A stretch of DNA of 64,000 bases from Linanthus parryae (lineage: Eukaryota > Streptophyta > Magnoliopsida > Ericales > Polemoniaceae): positions 18,300,001 to 18,364,000 of the forward strand of contig JALGPY010000007.1 of assembly GCA_023055425.1 (NCBI GenBank), given 5' to 3'. The translations under genes were made by a program, and so were the position numbers. Below the pieces are notes generated by a model. That model was not told the DNA's origin and searched no databases. It saw nothing but the letters and a program-made list of their open reading frames with translations. This document shows positions 34,558-45,717 of this stretch, piece by piece. Within the stretch, counting starts at the first letter, position 1; the number at the start of each line of letters is the position of its first letter.

Positions 34558-36490
34558 TTGATCTTCATTCATTCCCGAGAATCCATCATCATTTCTGCCA
34601 CCATTCACCACCAATTATCCCTCTGCAGTTTCTTCTCTCTACCTGATAAACCCATCTCTTGCACCATCACCTTCTTCTTTACGGCGCCTCTGCCACTTGG
34701 CGCCTTAACTCTTCATCTCATTTCCTTGCTTGCCTCCTTACTCTCTCTAATCTCTTCTGCTTATGGCTTAATTTTGGAACTCCAGTCAGTCTCACCTCCT
34801 AGCTCTTCTAACAATTCTGCCATTGAACAACTTGATCAAAGAGGCTTCATGTTTGATCTAGATCAAAATATGGTGCAAATCTACAGAGCTCTGTGGAAGA
34901 ACTGCTTGATTGGTCGGTTCATCTCAAATTCTAAGGACCCAGTTCCTTCTTCGACAGTTATTCAACAAGTTGGTGATGACGTTTGGAAGAGGAGAGATAA
35001 AATATGGGTAGAGAAGAAGGGTCATGCTTCCTCTTCCACTGCTTCAAAACTGAAGACAAGGATCGTATACTCGATTTTGGTGCGATTGGCTTGCATGGCA
35101 AGACCCTGGTGCTTAGAGAAAGACCCCCCAACTTTGCTATTTCAGAGCCGAAATTTCCTACAATGGATGTTTAAATTAGAATGGCTAGAATCCCTATGGA
35201 GGGTTTCTATCATGACCTAGCTAAAAAGCTTGGAAGACTCGCAGGGGAGGTCTTGCATGTTGATTGGGGCATCAAGCGGTTTGCTAACATGGAATAATTC
35301 AGGGTGAAAGTTCGAGTCAATATCAACGAGCCCTTGACACCAGGTGCTTACATCAAACCCATATATCAAGGTCGTCCCCCTAAATGGATCTTCTTTAGGT
35401 ATGAGAATATATTTAAAGCCTTCTTCAAATGTGGGTTTGTTGGTCATTCTAATCGGACATGCAGAAGGAATTTGGTTGAAATTCTTCGAACTCTTGAAGA
35501 CCGTTATCGAAGTTCGCCATTTCATGACTCCCTGCATTGTCATATCGCCGTCGGCCAACAACTTTTCAATGCAAAGTTGAAAGCTTTTAGGGCAGTGGGG
35601 CGTTCTCGGACCACGGTGGTGGATCTCCTCTGCACTCCAGATGAATCGGGTGAAGAAGACGTAACCCGGTTGCCTAATGATAATTTGGTTATTTCTCCTC
35701 CCGACGGGTCATCTTCAGATGGGTATTTTACACCCGGGTCGTCTCTTGATGGGTGGGATCATGATGCCTGGCCTGCTGGGCCTTTTAATCCATATCCAAG
35801 AGGAATGTTTGGGTTGGGCCCTGGCCCATTTCCTTCGGGTCAACTTTTTAGCCCATATTCCGTTCATCCCCGGACCCAACTCTCTCGCTCCAGACTTATG
35901 ACCCACTTAATCACACTGCTGTTCTTCCGCTGCCTCAACCTGACCCAATACCTCCTATTTGTCAGTATTTACCCTATACGTATCTTTCGGGTCACTTACC
36001 CTCCTTACCCGGTTCTTTCGGCGCTTCACTATCTTCGGAACGCCCTCCAACTAATCCCCGACACGCTTCGATTTCTCAACCAAGCTCTTCGGTTCATGAC
36101 ACCATTCTTGCACCTTCCTTTAATACTCCATTATCTTTAATTGATTTTGAGCAGCGTGAACATTCACTCCTAAAAAAATTAAACTCCTCACTGTCTGATA
36201 TTGCTCTCTCCTGCAACAAAAAAATGGGTTCACTCTGCGTTGACCACTCACAGTTCTCAGCGGCTCGCAACCCTGAGTTTACTAAAGCAGATGATGATCT
36301 CACACGATTCATACAGAACTTGTCGCCTATCAAGACTTCTTCTCCTTCGCTTGACTTCTCAACCCCTATGCTTCCTTCACCTATCTCAGCCCCCTCTGGT
36401 CTAGTTCTCATGCCGGTGCCCGGTGAACCCATCAAAGCCCAACCCCTCCAAGTGATTAAGCCGCCGACTTTTATTCTCAAAGCCCCGTAG
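34558..36490 (+). pseudogene. LINE ORF1 remnant (DUF4283 and zinc knuckle)
   Basis: 34800-35040 resembles the start of DUF4283 (LWKNCLIGRFIS; KRRDKIWVEKKG). After a frameshift, 35180-35470 reads MARIPMEGFYHDLAKKLG, then YENIFKAFFKCGFVGHSNRTC, the zf-CCHC_4 motif. The remainder to 36490 is proline/serine-rich linker in shifting frames. This is a second, older LINE than the one at 4422. At least one in-frame stop (TAA near 35294) and several shifts inactivate it. Confidence 0.75.
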
Positions 36491-36856
36491 TTTGTTGATG
36501 AGGATAGTGAACCAATGCTCTGCCAAAGATCATCAACCCACCGACGACCCTCCCTCCCCTAGAGATGGTGGTTCCTATTTCAGCTATGGAAGAGGGTCTT
36601 CAGAATGAGAAGTACATCAAGGCTAAGAAACTCCAAGGAAGCAACCACCTAAAAAGAGGACGCTTGTTGATATTGCCCCATCGGATGATGCAGAGAATGA
36701 GCAAAAAGGTAACAAAAAATTAAAGCTTTTCGCCTTTAATTCAACCTGTTTCAATCCGCCATGGTTAAAATCTATTTCTTTTTCTTCAAATTATTTGTTT
36801 CCTGCTATATCTAATGAGTTTTTGATGGTTGACCTTTATCAACCATCAATTTCGCC

Positions 36857-39800
36857 ATGAGTATTTTGGCATGGAATTGCAGAGGTCTTGGTCAATCCTC
36901 TACAATTTAAGAGGCGTTTTATTTGACTAAAAACATAAACCCTCCCTTATTTCCTTGGTAACTTTAATCAAGTTCTTAATCCTTGTGTCAAAACTGGTCC
37001 AAATGCAGACTCCCTCCCTGGGGCCAATTTCTTTTTGCTTTTTGATTGTCAACGAGGCCTTAATAGAATTGCCTTGGACCTTGGTTAACCTGGACTAATA
37101 ATAGATTTTCTCGTACTCCTACTTTTGAGAAACTCGATCGTGCATGGTGCAATTCTTTATGGCTTCATATGTTTCCCATTTCTACTTTGCATAATCTAGG
37201 TATTACTGTGTCTGACCATGCCTCTATACTCCTTCTACTCAATAAACAATGCTTTTTCCATAATAAAGTTTCAAGTTTAGAGGCTTGGTGGCTAAGGAGG
37301 ACCGAAGTTTTGGACTTAATCAAATTTGTTTGGACCCTACCTTTAGTTGGTTCTCCCTTGTTTAGAGTTGTCAAATATTTACAGATTACATTAAAATCTT
37401 TATTTTGTTGGCATAAGAACTCTAAGAGCATCTCCAACAGTGAGGAGCAAAAAAAATGTCCTTGGACCAAATTAATCTTGGAGCAAAATTTGCTCCTCCA
37501 GTTTGTTGCTTAGGCTCCATCAGTGAGGAGCAAAATTGCTCCATTTTTGTTATTTTTATTTTTTTCTTGTTATTACTTATTACTATTAAATAATTTGGTT
37601 TTCATATTAAATAATCTAAAGTAAATTATTTAACAAGTAAGACTATGTTTAGTGACCCAAAAAATACTTATTCTTCAACAAAATATTTTAACAAACACGT
37701 TAAATAAATTTTTAACATAATTTTACATACTAAAAAACTCAATCTCCTAAACTAGTAAAACTATGTTTAGTGACCCAATAATTTTTTAAGCAATTAAAAC
37801 TATGTTCATATTTTTGAAGAATCAACATTTCATTAAACTTGATTTTATGTTTTTGCTCCTCACCAAAATTGTCACATAATTGCTCCTCCAAAACATTGTC
37901 TTTGCTTTTGCTCCACCGAATGCTGAACCTGTTGGAGCTCTATTTTTGTCAATTTGGACCAAATTTTGCTCCAAATCAGGTTTTGATCCTCCTGTTGGAG
38001 ATGCTGTAACTCTCTCACCAACCATATTGCAAATTGTAAACTTGAGCTTTCTTTAGTTCGAAACCAGTTTAATAATCCTTCAGCTCTTAATCGCTTCTAT
38101 ACCCTTCAATCCCATCTTTCTAATCTTCTGAACGACTATGAAACCTTCAGGGCTCAAAGAGCTAGATGTTAGTGACTTCCGGAGGGAGATGGTAACACTA
38201 AATTTTTCATAACTATGCTAGCTAGAATTAAGAAAGCTAGAAATTGAATTTATAGTCTTAAAGATGCTAATGGATCTTTAGCTATGGATTACAATGATAT
38301 TACTGCCATCTTTGTGCACCACTTTCAAAGCATTTACTCTTTGTCGTCCCCCTCTCATGCTGACTTAGAATCATTATATGGTCACGATTGTGCTTTTGAC
38401 TTACTATTTAACATTACTTTTCTAACTTTAGATCAGCAAAATTATCTCTCCACTCCCTTCACCGTTGAAGAAGTTAAAACAAATGTGTTCAGTCTAGGCC
38501 CTCTGAAAGCCCCAGGGCCTGATAGATTTCAGTCTATCTTCTTTCAAAAACGTTGGCCCTTCATTTATACTAAACTCATCGCAACTGTTTTGTCCTTCTT
38601 TAACTCTAGATATGTGCTTTCTGAGCTTAATAACACTAATATTGTTCTTATTCCAAAAGTTAAGGATCCCTCCTCGCTTAATGATTACCGTCCTATTAGT
38701 CTTTGTAATGTGTTGTATCGAATTATCTCTAAAGTTTTGAATAATCATATCAAATTAATTTTACCTTTTTTAATATTAGATAATCAAAATGGGTTTGTTC
38801 CGAACCGTGGTATTCATCATAATATTCTTCTCACACAAGATATTTTGCATACTATTTCTAAATTTCCTGACCCTTCTTTACCGAAATATGCTGCCCTTAA
38901 ATTAGATATTTCAAAGGCTTTTGATAGACTTAGATGGGACTTCATTGAATCCACACTCCACCAATTTCACTCCACCCTTTTTTATTCGTCTTATTATGTA
39001 ATGTCTCACAACAGCCTCTTACTCGATTATTATTAATGGGTCTCCGTCTCAAAACTTTAAGTCGTACCGTGGAATGAGACAAGGTGACCCCTTATCACCC
39101 TCTATTTTCATTCTTTGTGCTGAGGCATTATCAAAATCTATTTCTTTTGCTTGTGACTCATGAGTCTTGCACGGCGCCCCTTCATCTCGTAATGGACCTA
39201 CTATTTCTCACTTGCAGTTTGTCGATGATAGTATTCTCTTCTTTAAATTGACCCCTAACGTAGGCAAAATTATTCTGAATATCCTTGATAGATTCACTAA
39301 ACAGTCACGACAAGTTATTAACTTCTCTAAATCTTCTATCACTTTCTCTCCCAATTGTAGCCATGAAGATATTAGTCATTTAATTTCTACCCTCAATGTT
39401 AATTGTACCTCCCATATTGGTAACTATTTAGGCTTTTTCTTTGACTCTACTTTTAATCTTTCCAAGCATAAAAATGAAGCCCTTCTTATTGAACAGGTTA
39501 GACGTAAATGTGCCTCTTGGAAAGGTTTGTTACTTAATATATTTGGTCGTGCTACTTTAATTAAGGCAATGTTGACTAGTTTTTTTTTTTGGTGTATCCC
39601 CTATCGGTCATGAACATTTCTTAAAAAAGAAGTAAAACTCTTACCTCTATTTTCAACAACTTTTTCTAAAAAAATAACCCCTCCAAAAAATCTCTTCATT
39701 GCATCTCTTGAAATTCTCTCTGCCTTAGCGTTAATAAGGGGGGCTTAGGTTTTAAAAATATTATATATTTTAATGACGCCCTTTTGTGTAAAAACACTTG

Positions 39801-40740
39801 GAACTTATTGTCAAATCACCATTCTTTGGCTTCTAAATTTGCTTTCTAAATTGTAAAAGAAATCCCTTTTGGATGCACAATGCTCCTCCGAACGCATCTC
39901 CGACATGGAAGGCTATAATCAAATGTAAGTGCCACTTACAAGGGGTTCTTCTTTGGAAGCTTGATGATGGCAATAATAATTCAATTACTAAGCATCCTTG
40001 GATTCCTGATGTTACAAGAGACTCTATCAAACAGTTTTTGCATGGTAATAGCAATATTAAGTGGATAAAAGACCTTACTACACAATGTGATGGAGGAGGG
40101 ATAGCTTGGAACAATTCTCAAATCATTAACACTTTCCCTGCTTGGCTTGTTAATCTCATCCTTAATACTGCTTTAAACTCTCCTTCAGATGAACCTTGCT
40201 CGATTCTTGCAGCTAATCACTCTTTTACTGTTAAATCTCTCTACAAATATTTGCACTCCCCTCTACCTTGTTCCAACTTAAATATGAAATTTTCATTCTT
40301 CAACTCTAATTATCTTAATTTTCATTGGAAGCATCTTTGGAAGCTTAAAGTTCCATACAAGCTTAAATTCTTTGTATGGCAATTGGCACACCAAATTTAA
40401 CCTACAAAGGACTTCCTGAGCTCTAGAGGGATAAACTGCACTATTACTTGTATTTTTTCCACCAATCAAATGAAACAGTGGACTACCTTGTTCTAAAATG
40501 CAATTTCTCAAAAAACATCTTTATAAAATTTCATATTAATATGAATGTATCTATTTCAAATTTTGAGAAGTGGATCAAGTATTGGGTTAAGAGAGCATAA
40601 ACTTTTCATTATGAAGGCTTGTGTGGGATTGCAACTTGTTGGATCATTTAAAAAACTATAAATGCAGCCATTTTCAAGAATACAACCCCTTTGGTTGACA
40701 CTTGTTATTATGAGATTTTGGGACTAACTGCCCAAATTTA
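36857..40740 (+). pseudogene. LINE ORF2 remnant: endonuclease, RT, zf-RVT
   Basis: Starts MSILAWNCRGLGQSS at 36857, then a stop and a deletion remove much of the endonuclease. The fold resumes near 36955 and includes SDHASILLL near 37210. A Tourist MITE interrupts 37426-38006. RT lies at 38284-39600: APGPDRFQSIFFQKRW, DYRPISLCNVLYRIISK, KLDISKAFDRLRWDF, a frameshift near 39020, then [13 protein letters not shown] and FVDDSILFF. The zf-RVT part is at 39873-40400 (HWKHLWKLKVPYKLKFFVW). The tail to 40740 is degenerate and no RNase H remains. Inactive. Confidence 0.85.
37426..38006. mobile_element. Tourist/Harbinger-like MITE, 581 bp
   Basis: Termini GAGCATCTCCAACAG and CTGTTGGAGATGCTG are inverted repeats except at the last base. 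Flanked by TAA on both sides (37423-37425; 38007-38009), the 3-bp duplication of PIF/Harbinger elements. Inner sequence also mirrors itself (GGAGCAAAATTTGCTCC and similar). It interrupts the LINE endonuclease. Related termini recur at 44938 and 53654. Confidence 0.85.
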
Positions 40741-40742
40741 TA

Positions 40743-41138
40743 ATGCTCTTGTTTTGCCTAACCAAACGCAGTATAGGCACTCTCTCAGATAAGAAGAAAG
40801 CCAAAGCCTCTGGTACTGTCTCTTCAAAGCAGAACAAGAATCGAGCATCAAGTGTGGATAAAGGGAAAGCACCAAAGGTGGCAAAAGGTGGAGGGGAAAA
40901 GAAAAGGGGTTTTGCAGCTGCCCTTGATCGTTTTTTGGAGGAAAAAACAAATAATAAGGAACAAATGAAGCTAAGATTTGAAGCAGAGAATAGAAGGATG
41001 GAGGAGTTGGCAGAAATGTACAAGACGAAATCTCAAAGTTTCATCTTAGTGGATGGTAAGAAGGAGGATCCAAATGAGCAAGCCCTACTCAAGTTTCTCA
41101 AGGAGAAGTCTGACTCAAAGAAAGGAAATTCAGCTTAA
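40743..41138 (+). CDS. charged coiled-coil C-terminal exon, unrecognised
   Basis: The frame ends at TAA 41136-41138. After an acceptor-like TCTCTCAG at 40788 the peptide is rich in Lys, Glu and Ser (KKAKASGTVSSKQNKNRASS), then a probable helix, FLEEKTNNKEQMKLRFEAEN and RRMEELAEMYKTKSQSF. This resembles the C-terminal tails of plant NAM-associated or Myb/SANT-like proteins linked to Harbinger elements, but no diagnostic motif is present. A T-rich 3' UTR-like stretch follows to about 41340. No upstream exon was found; it may be a captured or retained last exon. Confidence 0.4.
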   Translation: MLLFCLTKRSIGTLSDKKKAKASGTVSSKQNKNRASSVDKGKAPKVAKGGGEKKRGFAAALDRFLEEKTNNKEQMKLRFEAENRRMEELAEMYKTKSQSFILVDGKKEDPNEQALLKFLKEKSDSKKGNSA

Positions 41139-41399
41139 TTCTCTATGGCTATGTTCTTGATTATGTTCTCTTGGTAGTAGTTCTTTAGTCTCTCTTATAT
41201 CTGTTGCAGTATTTGTTGCGTTTGCTCTGCTTCGTTGTAGAAGTTTAGTGTGGGTTGGAATTTGATAGGTTGTGCTCGGATTGGTTTGTTTACAGTAATC
41301 GTTGTCCAGTTGTACTTGCTACCTCGTTTCATATCAATTGAAGTTCTCACCGATTAGCTAAAAATTCATACTTTCACCGTATCACATTTTTCTCTACGC

Positions 41400-41615
41400 T
41401 CTGACATTTTGACTCGTATCTGGGTCACTTTGACTAGGTGACTTGGATCGCAAACCGATACGATTTTTGATAATTTATTCACCGTGTTATTGAACAACTT
41501 TTATTCTACGACACCATAAAAAAATTATCAAAAAATTGGATTATTTTACTATTCAAATCACCGGGTCAAAGTGACATAGTGAATAGTGACAAAGGTCAAA
41601 ACGTAAAGAAGAAGA
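41400..41615. mobile_element. Stowaway-like MITE, copy 2
   Basis: Left arm TTTTGACTCGTATCTGGGTC, right arm ATCACCGGGTCAAAGTGACA then TAGTGAATAGTGACAAAGGTC, centre ACGACACCATAAAAAAATTA. It shares arms and centre with copies at 43655 and 42815. Its outer ends are less clear than in copy 4. Confidence 0.7.
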
Positions 41616-42152
41616 CGTTATCAAGGAAGTAGTAAACAAACATATTGGTTAATTTTGGGAATTAAACATTACAAATTTTCTTATAAGCAAACAACTGAAT
41701 TAGAACCCCCGCACACGAACCCACATGAACCAAGGGTAAATGCTAAAAAGGGGTTACTTTTAATTTTGGCTCACATATATGCATATATGTATACATGTGT
41801 ACACACATAAAAAAAAAATTATTATATACAGGATAGCACGGTGTAAGTCCTGCACATTTGTAAAAATGGTAAAAGACATTTTTCACCTCTTTATTACGGT
41901 AAAAATACGGATACACCCCTCTTTTGATACCCTGAGAGGTGGAAATTGTCTTTTACCCTTTAAGGAAATATTTTATATTTATATTTTCTTATTATCTGAC
42001 CCGGAAAATTAGTACAATACCTCCGCAATCTTATTTTTATGTGGCATCTGCAATGATGCACGGGACCTCCGTGACATCCCCGTTTTGGGAATGTCCGGAC
42101 ATTCGGAACTCCATGTAGGGTGACGCCAATTCGAAGTAATTACTGGAACTTT
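41616..42152. other. intergenic, no gene seen
   Basis: Contains an AT-rich stretch with ATATATGCATATATG near 41775 and a CpG-richer stretch near 42050-42120. The frame 41779-42012 has no recognisable domain. Confidence 0.4.
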
Positions 42153-42660
42153 CTAGGGTATGGGTTGAATCAGAAACCCTTGAAACTTTTTTAGGGTTTT
42201 CTCCAAACCAAATTGATTTTCATCACCATTTCCCATTTCGGAAATATCTCTGAAGACGCAGTCTTCAATCATCTTCCCTGAATTCTCCGGCAAATGTCTC
42301 CTGAAACGACCTTTCGAGTACGTTTCAGTGAAGAGGCTCATCTTACATATCTTGAACACAGACAAGTGTTTTTGATCTTCCTCCATTTGATTGACCAATA
42401 ACACAAATATGAAGTTAAAAATCAAGAAACCCAGTTCAGAAAAGTTCGAATTTCAACAGAAATTTCAACACCAATGTTTCGCCCTACAAAAAGAGCAAGC
42501 AATGGCGAAGCAGTAAACCAGATCTTTTTGAGCTGATAATCGAATTGGAGATGTGGGTAATGCGTAATTGGGATATTCAAAAACCCTAGCGAGTGCACTT
42601 CCAAGTGAAGAGACTAGATTGCTTCGCTCTCGTGCCTCCTCAAGTACTCTCTCAGAGCAA
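42153..42660 (-). CDS. possible minus-strand gene fragment, unrecognised
   Basis: Two consecutive minus frames, 42422-42604 (60 codons) and 42153-42425 (90 codons), lie in sequence with mRNA-like character. The second begins MIFNFIFVLLVNQMEEDQKH and continues with mixed charged residues. Upstream minus-strand sequence to about 42660 resembles a 5' UTR. I see no known domain and no downstream exon. It may be a captured gene 5' end. Confidence 0.25.
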
Positions 42661-42814
42661 TTGGCTCACTGTGCTGTTTCTTGCTCCCAAAGCCATTTAG
42701 GAAAGTTCAAAGGCAGCTTTTAGCCGAGAAGCCGCTAATTCAAAAGTCCATCAGAGGCTTGCATCTTTTCGTTGACTTGTGAATATCACTCGCGCTCTTT
42801 GTTCTCATCCAGAT

Positions 42815-43037
42815 TTTTATTACTATTCACTGTGTGACTTTGACCCGATAATTTGAATAGTAAAATAATACAATTTTTTGATAATCTTTTCATAGTGTTG
42901 TAAATAAAAGTTTCTGCATAGACGGTGAAAAAAATATCAAAAAATCACATCGTTTGTAATCCAAATCACCCGGTCAAAGTGACCCAAATATGAGTCAAAA
43001 ATCGGGAAGAAAACAAAGATCAGAGACGGAGTAGGAA
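42815..43037. mobile_element. Stowaway-like MITE, copy 3
   Basis: Arms TGTGTGACTTTGACCCG and CCGGTCAAAGTGACCC flank the family centre. The right end AGACGGAGTA is the complement of the TACTCCGTYT-type terminus; the left terminus is worn. Confidence 0.65.
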
Positions 43038-43654
43038 TACACTTGACATTTTGGGCACATATAGGCTAGCGAGTTTTTGGCTCAGAAATAAATTTAACTC
43101 CAGATTTTTCAAACAAGGTAGTTAAGGTACCAATTGATCTTAATTTTGGGTCCAAAATTATGGAATACCAGTCCGTTTATTCTCTTTAGCCTCCTTTGGG
43201 TGGGCACGGTAATTAAAAAAAATTATCATTTGACTCTATTATCCCTGCCTCCTCCTCTCTGTTATGCGAGCTCTCTCCTCCCCTCTCTTATGTCTCTCTC
43301 CTCTTCTCTCTCTGTCTCTGATAACAACAACACCACCACCGTCGAAGAGTAAAAGAAGAAGAGGAAGATGGATATGAAGATGGATCCAACAAACAAACAG
43401 AAACCCAAACTGACGGCGGTCCCCTCTCTTCTTTCGCTGCCGTCGAGATCCACCAGGAGCGCCTCCCTTCTTCTTCTACCGGCTGCTTCTTCTGGAATCA
43501 AACAAATCTGCTGCCACCTCGTCGGCTCCGCTAATAGCCACGGCCACAACCACCGCCGTTGCCACCGACATGAAACCCAAACCGAACGGATCAATTTCAA
43601 CTCTACATGAGAGAGAGAGGCAAAGAAGAAGAAGAGACACTTACCTCAGAGATA

Positions 43655-43907
43655 CCAGTCCGTCACAGCTCTTTCTTCCCATTTTACTTTTTTGACTCGT
43701 ATCTGGGTCACTTTGACTTGGTGATTTCGATAGCAAAATAATACGGTTTTTTGATAATTTTTTCACCATATTATAGACCAATTTTTACTCTACAACACCA
43801 TGAAAAATTTATCAAAAAGTTACATCGGTTTGCTATTCAGATCACCGGATCAAAGTGACCAAGTGAATAGTGACAAAAGTCAAATTGGGAGAGCTGGGAC
43901 AGACTGG
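43655..43907. mobile_element. Stowaway-like MITE, copy 4 (best preserved)
   Basis: Termini CCAGTCCGTCACAGCTC and GAGCTGGGACAGACTGG are inverted repeats flanked by TA on both sides (43653-43654; 43908-43909). The arms TCTGGGTCACTTTGACTTGG and CCGGATCAAAGTGACC then fold around ACACCATGAAAAATTTATC. This copy fixes the ends of the family and its TA duplication. Confidence 0.85.
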
Positions 43908-44095
43908 TAACGGAGGAATTTATCGCCACCAACCCACTGCCATGGTCGTCTCCTGGTCGAACAGATCTACTGTGTCTGATGCTCCTGATGGCGATTCTGA
44001 TGGGAACAGAGAGGGGGTGAGACAGAGAGTGAGAGGATGAGAGAGAGATGAGGGAGATTGGAGAGGGAGGCAGAGTTGTTTACCGCTGGTAGGGT

Positions 44096-44304
44096 CAGTG
44101 GCGGAGTTGGGATTTCAGTAATGGGGTGGCACAAAAGTGCATGCCAGAATTGTTGGGGGTGCACTTATGCCAAAATAATTTTTTTTTGGTGCACTTATGC
44201 TATTGAAAGAAGGGAAAAAAACATAAAAAGGGGGGTGTAGGTGTAGTAAATGAAAAGTCCAGGGGTGCACTTGCACCCCGTGCCACTGTGTGCCTCCACC
44301 CCTG
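44096..44304. mobile_element. hAT-like MITE, 209 bp, perfect 8-bp duplication
   Basis: Starts CAGTGGCGGAG and ends CTCCACCCCTG, inverted repeats of the CAGTGGCGGAGC type common in plant genomes. Flanked on both sides by GGTAGGGT (44088-44095; 44305-44312), an 8-bp duplication as made by hAT transposases. It repeats GGTGCACTTATGC internally and has no coding sequence. Confidence 0.88.
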
Positions 44305-44937
44305 GGTAGGGTTAATGTGTTCGGTGGGGTATGTTGAGATCAGAGGATGAGAGTTGTTTACCGATGGTAGGGTTATTTTTTTAAAGAAAAATATGGGTTG
44401 GATGGGTATGTTGAGATGAAAGGAGAGGTATTGATTGTAAGGGTAAATATGTAATTGGTCATCATCAAACATGTCAAAAGAGAAAAGGGAATGATAGAGA
44501 AGGAACGGAAGAAAATAAATAGAGAACTAAAAAAAGAAACGGAGTGGTATGTGACAAGTGATTTGCAGCTTCATGCTCTTTATGAATTGTACAAGGTCCG
44601 ATAGGGATAGGCAATTTTTCCATCTCTTTGCCATGGCAAGTTAAATTAGCTCACCAGCAATTCAATTAACAAATGCTGAAAATCTGTGACATTAATGCTA
44701 AATTATCTAAGACATGCATTCTTATACTAGTTACGTTAAATTACCAGATATTCAACGATAAGGGTTATAGTGACACTAATTGTTATCAAGTACAACTAAC
44801 TCGGAGTTCACACAAACTTCGAGTAGTCGTATAGATGAAGTTTTCTACATAAACATGCATTGCAAGATCCTAGCTGGAATTGGAACTCACTAATTGATGA
44901 GACAGGTAAAGTCGAATGACTTTGTCTAAAATACTAA

Positions 44938-45060
44938 GAGCATCTCCAGTAGACTATTCAAATGGAAGTTAATACCAAAATAGCCAGTCAAATTGAATAA
45001 GTGCTCCCTCCAGTAGGCTATTCAAACCACATGCTATTTTAGTCTCCTACTTTCTTGCTA
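44938..45060. mobile_element. Tourist-like MITE end, partial
   Basis: TAA followed by GAGCATCTCCAGTAGACTATTC at 44938 repeats the terminus of the element at 37426. CTCCAGTAGGCTATTC recurs at 45008. A degraded partner, CTACTGGAGC, occurs near 45610 but lacks the terminal GATGCTC, so I claim only the left end. Confidence 0.5.
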
Positions 45061-45717
45061 GCTACATGTAGCAAGTCAACATATCCTCGCCACTTCTCTT
45101 TTAAATTTTTATTTTTATTTTAAACATTTAAAAATCGATTTTTTCATCCACCGTTCCTTTAATTTTCGTATTTCGAAAAAAACGTTACTGTCAATTGAAA
45201 TTTTCCAACGTTACTCAGCTTTTAAATTATCTCTATTCGGAATTTTCTCAACAATTAAAAATTCCTATAGAGTCCATCACCTATAAAAACTAAACAATCT
45301 CATCCAATCTACAAATCCTATCCACGTGAGAGAAAAGGAGTTCATGTGAAATTGAGATTCTCCATCATCCAGGTAATTAATTTCCGTTATCCAATAATTA
45401 TTTTTATTGTTATTACTGTTTAGAAATTAATTGGATACTTCTTTTATTTTCGAAATTAATTGGATACTTCTTTTATTTTCTTTCTCCTTTCATGCGCGAC
45501 ATTAAATACATAAATGAGGTAATTTATCATCCTGCAAAATAGATAAAATTTGCTATAAAGAAATAAAAAAGAAAAATGTAAAAGTTTATAGATAGTTTTG
45601 GTACAACACTACTGGAGCAAAACCACCTTACTAAAATGAATAAGTTAGTTTTCGATTTGGATGCGGTCATACCAACGATCATGCCGCCATTTCTTTCAGC
45701 TAACCAAGTGGCGGAGG
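45061..45717. other. intergenic, no gene seen
   Basis: AT-rich sequence with an exact direct repeat of AATTAATTGGATACTTC near 45425-45475. No coding sequence recognised. Confidence 0.4.

Larger units (their letters stand above)
43166..44549. mobile_element. TA-flanked composite element with Stowaway-like ends
   Basis: The left end TACCAGTCCGTTTATTCTC and the right end GAAACGGAGTGGTA are inverted counterparts of the terminus seen in MITE copies 1 and 4. Between them lie an exon-like GC-rich segment (ORF 43368-43610, serine/leucine-rich, unrecognised), MITE copy 4 (43655) and a hAT MITE (44096). It could be a larger Stowaway-type element that acquired host sequence, or two separate decayed ends that happen to face each other. 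Confidence 0.4.
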
